Assembly (NCBI GenBank): GCA_964388985.1
Contig: CAYMCJ010000050.1
Location: 1 to 7,590, forward strand
DNA length: 7,590 nucleotides
Direction: 5' to 3'
DNA from: CAYMCJ01 sp964388985
GTDB taxonomy: Bacteria > Patescibacteriota > Patescibacteriia > Patescibacteriales > CAYMCJ01
Of this stretch, positions 6,020-7,590 are shown piece after piece. The translations under genes and the position numbers were made by a program. Each line of letters opens with the position of its first letter. Position 1 is the first letter of the stretch. Below the pieces are notes generated by a model. That model saw only the letters and a list, made by a program, of their open reading frames with translations, searched no databases and had not been told where the DNA came from.

Positions 6020-6388
6020 TTAAATAGTATTAATTAATCTTAATGCACTTTGATATGATTCTTCATCGCCGGGAATAACAAAAACTCGTCTACCCCCCTT
6101 ACCCCAAAAAACTTCTTTATAAAGTTCGAATTCCGGCACATTTTTATTTCTCTCGTTTTGCATAACAAGAACGCGCAAAGACTCAGGCGGGTGCTTGGTT
6201 GGGTTTTTTGAAACAAACTGAACAAAACAGCAAACTTTCTTTTTAGCTAATTCCGTGCCCACGCTTCCGAATATGTAACTATCGTCCTTTTCCCCATTAT
6301 AACCTAAATATTTGTAACCTTTGCTGGCAAAATAAATTTTTAACTTTTCAAAAATTTCTTTTTGTCTTTCTGTTGGTTGTACTGGCAT
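6020..6388 (-). CDS. Conserved-looking small cytosolic protein of unknown function
   Basis: 122 residues, family not recognised. There is no signal peptide or membrane segment. The N-terminus is an amphipathic helix (ERQKEIFEKLKIYFASKGY). The rest looks alpha/beta, with strands such as KVCCFVQFV and RVFVIPGDEESY and a central ESLRVLVMQN. Two adjacent cysteines (VCCF) are the only cysteines. No catalytic motif is evident. It lies between the S49 peptidase (18-nt gap) and the subtilase (10-nt gap) in the same orientation, so it is almost certainly co-transcribed with both. A role linked to these proteases is a guess from position only. The start codon has no visible ribosome site. Confidence 0.8.
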   Translation of the reverse strand: MPVQPTERQKEIFEKLKIYFASKGYKYLGYNGEKDDSYIFGSVGTELAKKKVCCFVQFVSKNPTKHPPESLRVLVMQNERNKNVPEFELYKEVFWGKGGRRVFVIPGDEESYQSALRLINTI

Positions 6389-6406
6389 AAAAAATTATTT
6401 TAATTA

Positions 6407-7408
6407 TTAATACCCGCAGACATTTATTTTTTCTCCAATCTTTTCTTCCAGATATTTCTTAACTTCTGGGAAACCGCCAATGCGATCGATCAAACCGGCC
6501 TGCAAGGCTGCCTCGCCAAGAATTGAAGAACCGTCGGCCATGGCTCGAACTTTGTCCTCTGGCAAATTTCGATTGGCTGCCACTTGTTTTATAAAATTTT
6601 CGTTTATAATATTGAGGTCCCGCATAAACAAGGCCCGCTCTTCTATGGTCAAGGGCTTATCTGGATTACCGGCATCTTTATATTTGCCGGTGCTTAATTT
6701 ATTAAAGGTTAGGCCTTCTGTCTGATTTTTTTTCGAGTTGTCCAAATATGAGGTAGTGACACCGATGCTGCCAACATCCGACAAAGCCGAAGCAAAAATA
6801 ATATCCGCTCCAGTAGAGGACCAATACGCAGCCGATATACCGCTCTGCCTGATCAGTGCTACGGTTGGTTTGTCAGCATTTATTAAAGCGTTAGCAACTT
6901 CTTCGGCCGCAACCGGATAGCCACCGAAGGAATCAATCTCTAATATGATTGCTTTTATTAGCGGGTCATTTTGAGCCCCATTGATTTGTCCGACAATATC
7001 CTCGGTTGATACCCAATCTTGTGTAGTGTTTCCGCTTTCATCAAGTGCGTCATTAGATATATAGGTTATTAACTGTCCGTATAATTGTATAGACATCACA
7101 TTGCAATTACTAATATCATCGTAAGGAGTAAAATAATTTTCGTCGAGATGCTGAATGACAGCATCACTTATCATGTAGGCGGTTTCTTCATCGCCGGTAT
7201 CAGAAGCAAAGAAATCGGTTTTCAATATATCGACGATTAAAATTAATGTAAAAATAACCAGCGATGCGATCAAAAAAACTTTTAAAAATTCCTTAATTTT
7301 TGACCAGTCCCAACGCCAAGGTTTTAAGAAGCTATAATTGATCTTAAATTTAAAAATTGGACAAGTTAGAATTTGCTTTAGTTTTAACATATTATTTATA
7401 ATATTCAT
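6407..7408 (-). CDS. sppA: Signal peptide peptidase SppA-like, S49 family membrane protease
   Basis: From the ATG at 7408 this is 333 residues, the short single-domain form of SppA. SppA cleaves leftover signal peptides in the membrane using a Ser/Lys dyad. One membrane helix is at about 40-62 (FLKVFLIASLVIFTLILIVDIL), after an unusually long basic N-terminus. The catalytic serine is Ser192 (GISAAYWSSTGAD) and the likely general-base lysine is Lys244 (STGKYKDAG). Their 52-residue spacing equals that I recall for the Bacillus enzyme (Ser147/Lys199). GSIGV and the substrate-strand motif IDSFGG are present; the latter is usually xSPGG, so Phe replaces Pro. The GTG at 7441 would add 11 residues encoded by the leader hairpin and is rejected. 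The chosen ATG overlaps the stop of a 12-codon leader ORF (ATGA). First gene of the four-gene operon, which also contains an exported protease. Confidence 0.93.
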   Translation of the reverse strand: MNIINNMLKLKQILTCPIFKFKINYSFLKPWRWDWSKIKEFLKVFLIASLVIFTLILIVDILKTDFFASDTGDEETAYMISDAVIQHLDENYFTPYDDISNCNVMSIQLYGQLITYISNDALDESGNTTQDWVSTEDIVGQINGAQNDPLIKAIILEIDSFGGYPVAAEEVANALINADKPTVALIRQSGISAAYWSSTGADIIFASALSDVGSIGVTTSYLDNSKKNQTEGLTFNKLSTGKYKDAGNPDKPLTIEERALFMRDLNIINENFIKQVAANRNLPEDKVRAMADGSSILGEAALQAGLIDRIGGFPEVKKYLEEKIGEKINVCGY

Positions 7409-7443
7409 AATTCGTCTTCGTAGCGATAGCGGAGAAGACACAT
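7405..7443 (-). CDS. Possible 12-residue leader peptide, coupled to the S49 peptidase
   Basis: The best ribosome site in this operon (AAAAGGGG, 5 nt before ATG at 7443-7441) serves a reading frame of only 12 codons, MCLLRYRYEDEL. Its TGA stop overlaps the S49 start as ATGA. The sequence lies in the conserved hairpin, and the equivalent leader at 2317 encodes the related MCFLRSATK. Termination-reinitiation coupling is plausible. Whether the peptide itself matters is unknown. Confidence 0.4.
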   Translation of the reverse strand: MCLLRYRYEDEL

Positions 7444-7470
7444 TATTTCCCCTTTTAAATAAATAAAAAA
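7414..7470 (-). promoter_or_regulatory. 5' leader block copy 2: GGGG ribosome site, ATG and covarying hairpin
   Basis: Second copy of the block at 2289-2346, before the four-gene operon. It has the same AAGGGGAAATAATGTGT core, then stem GTCTTC/GAAGAC (7414-7419 with 7434-7439) around gtagcgatagcgga. Compared with copy 1 the stem bases changed in compensating pairs while the loop stayed nearly constant. No convincing -35/-10 promoter is recognisable in the poly-T-rich sequence before it. Confidence 0.6.
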
Positions 7471-7538
7471 GAAATTTGAAAATTTTTTAAAACAATTAGG
7501 GCGATAGCCCGAAAAAGAAAAGGAATATTTCAGCTAAC
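7466..7538. repeat. Terminal inverted repeat of the four-gene cassette, 5' end
   Basis: Partner of 3426-3498: the inner 30 bases are identical and the outer 26 match at 24. The middle is a different hairpin, GGGC-GATA-GCCC (7499-7510). It ends in box CAGCTAAC (7531-7538), the perfect complement of 3426-3433. Confidence 0.93.
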
Positions 7539-7590
7539 GTTTCGGTATATCTGATGTTTGCCGTAGCGTAGCGGAGGCAAATATGGGTGG
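7531..7590 (-). repeat. attC-like structured site 4, partial at window edge
   Basis: On the plus strand: box CAGCTAAC (7531-7538), 4-nt spacer, arm CGGTATATCTGA (7543-7554), hairpin TTTGCC/GGCAAA (7557-7562 with 7576-7581) around gtagcgtagcgga, then the AAATATGGGTGG motif. This is the same order as in sites 1-3. The complementary arm and second box should lie beyond 7590. Confidence 0.65.

Noticed and set aside
6480..6920. Plus-strand reading frames antisense to the S49 gene
   Set aside because: They are shadows of the well-supported SppA-like coding sequence, and the products have no domain features.
7409..7441. GTG start of the S49 gene at 7441
   Set aside because: It would encode the conserved leader hairpin as protein. 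The GGGG ribosome site is spaced for the ATG two bases upstream, in another frame.
220..7538. Ordinary insertion sequences or composite transposons
   Set aside because: There is no transposase in any block and no direct target duplications beside the boxes; the 8-mers differ from block to block, unlike one transposon family.

Overview
The window is an AT-rich accessory region, with every credible gene on the minus strand. The best guess for the host is a Candidate Phyla Radiation (Patescibacteria) bacterium. This rests on the low GC, small compact genes, weak or absent Shine-Dalgarno sites, and a secreted-protein repeat (core GRPADAF, then MRELGLGI) that I associate with that group. The assignment is inference.

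Layout, from high to low coordinates (the direction of transcription). A partial structured repeat lies at 7531-7590. A four-gene block follows: SppA-like S49 peptidase, a 122-residue unknown, a secreted subtilase and a nucleotidyltransferase-like protein. Next come a structured repeat (3328-3433), a single NUDIX gene, a composite structured repeat (2411-2873) with a MazG-like gene inside it, and a two-gene block (a secreted repeat/coiled-coil protein and a one-TM protein). A last structured repeat (48-227) leads into an unfinished unit at 1-47. There is no rRNA, tRNA, CRISPR array, transposase or integrase.

The main result is the architecture. Every gene block is closed by a perfect 8-bp inverted repeat of form C-N4-AAC / GTT-N4-G, and the 8-mer differs between blocks (CGTACAAC, CCGATAAC, CAGCTAAC). 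Between blocks lie sites with a second perfect 10-12 bp inverted repeat, offset from the R-like boxes by 4 nt on one side and 1 nt on the other. Box pairing is perfect across a gene block but only 5-6 of 8 within each site. That is what integron gene cassettes predict: the attC body and R'' box stay at the cassette end, while the matching R' box sits at the cassette start. I read the region as an integron-like cassette array on the minus strand, or an undescribed analogue.

Several features are not textbook attC. The cassette ends carry terminal inverted repeats of 24-73 bp, each with the same AA/TG mismatch at positions 10-11. The sites contain hairpins with changing stems but a constant AGCGGAGCG loop. 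One site holds a whole MazG-like gene inside one hairpin. The two multigene cassettes also share a 5' leader (GGGG-type ribosome site, ATG and a covarying hairpin) and a 3' G-rich inverted repeat that can pair with that ribosome site.

The cargo resembles cassette cargo: nucleotide housekeeping (NUDIX, MazG-like), a nucleotidyltransferase, secreted or membrane proteins, and unknowns. The 4.1-kb cassette may act at the cell envelope, with a membrane signal-peptide peptidase next to an exported subtilase.
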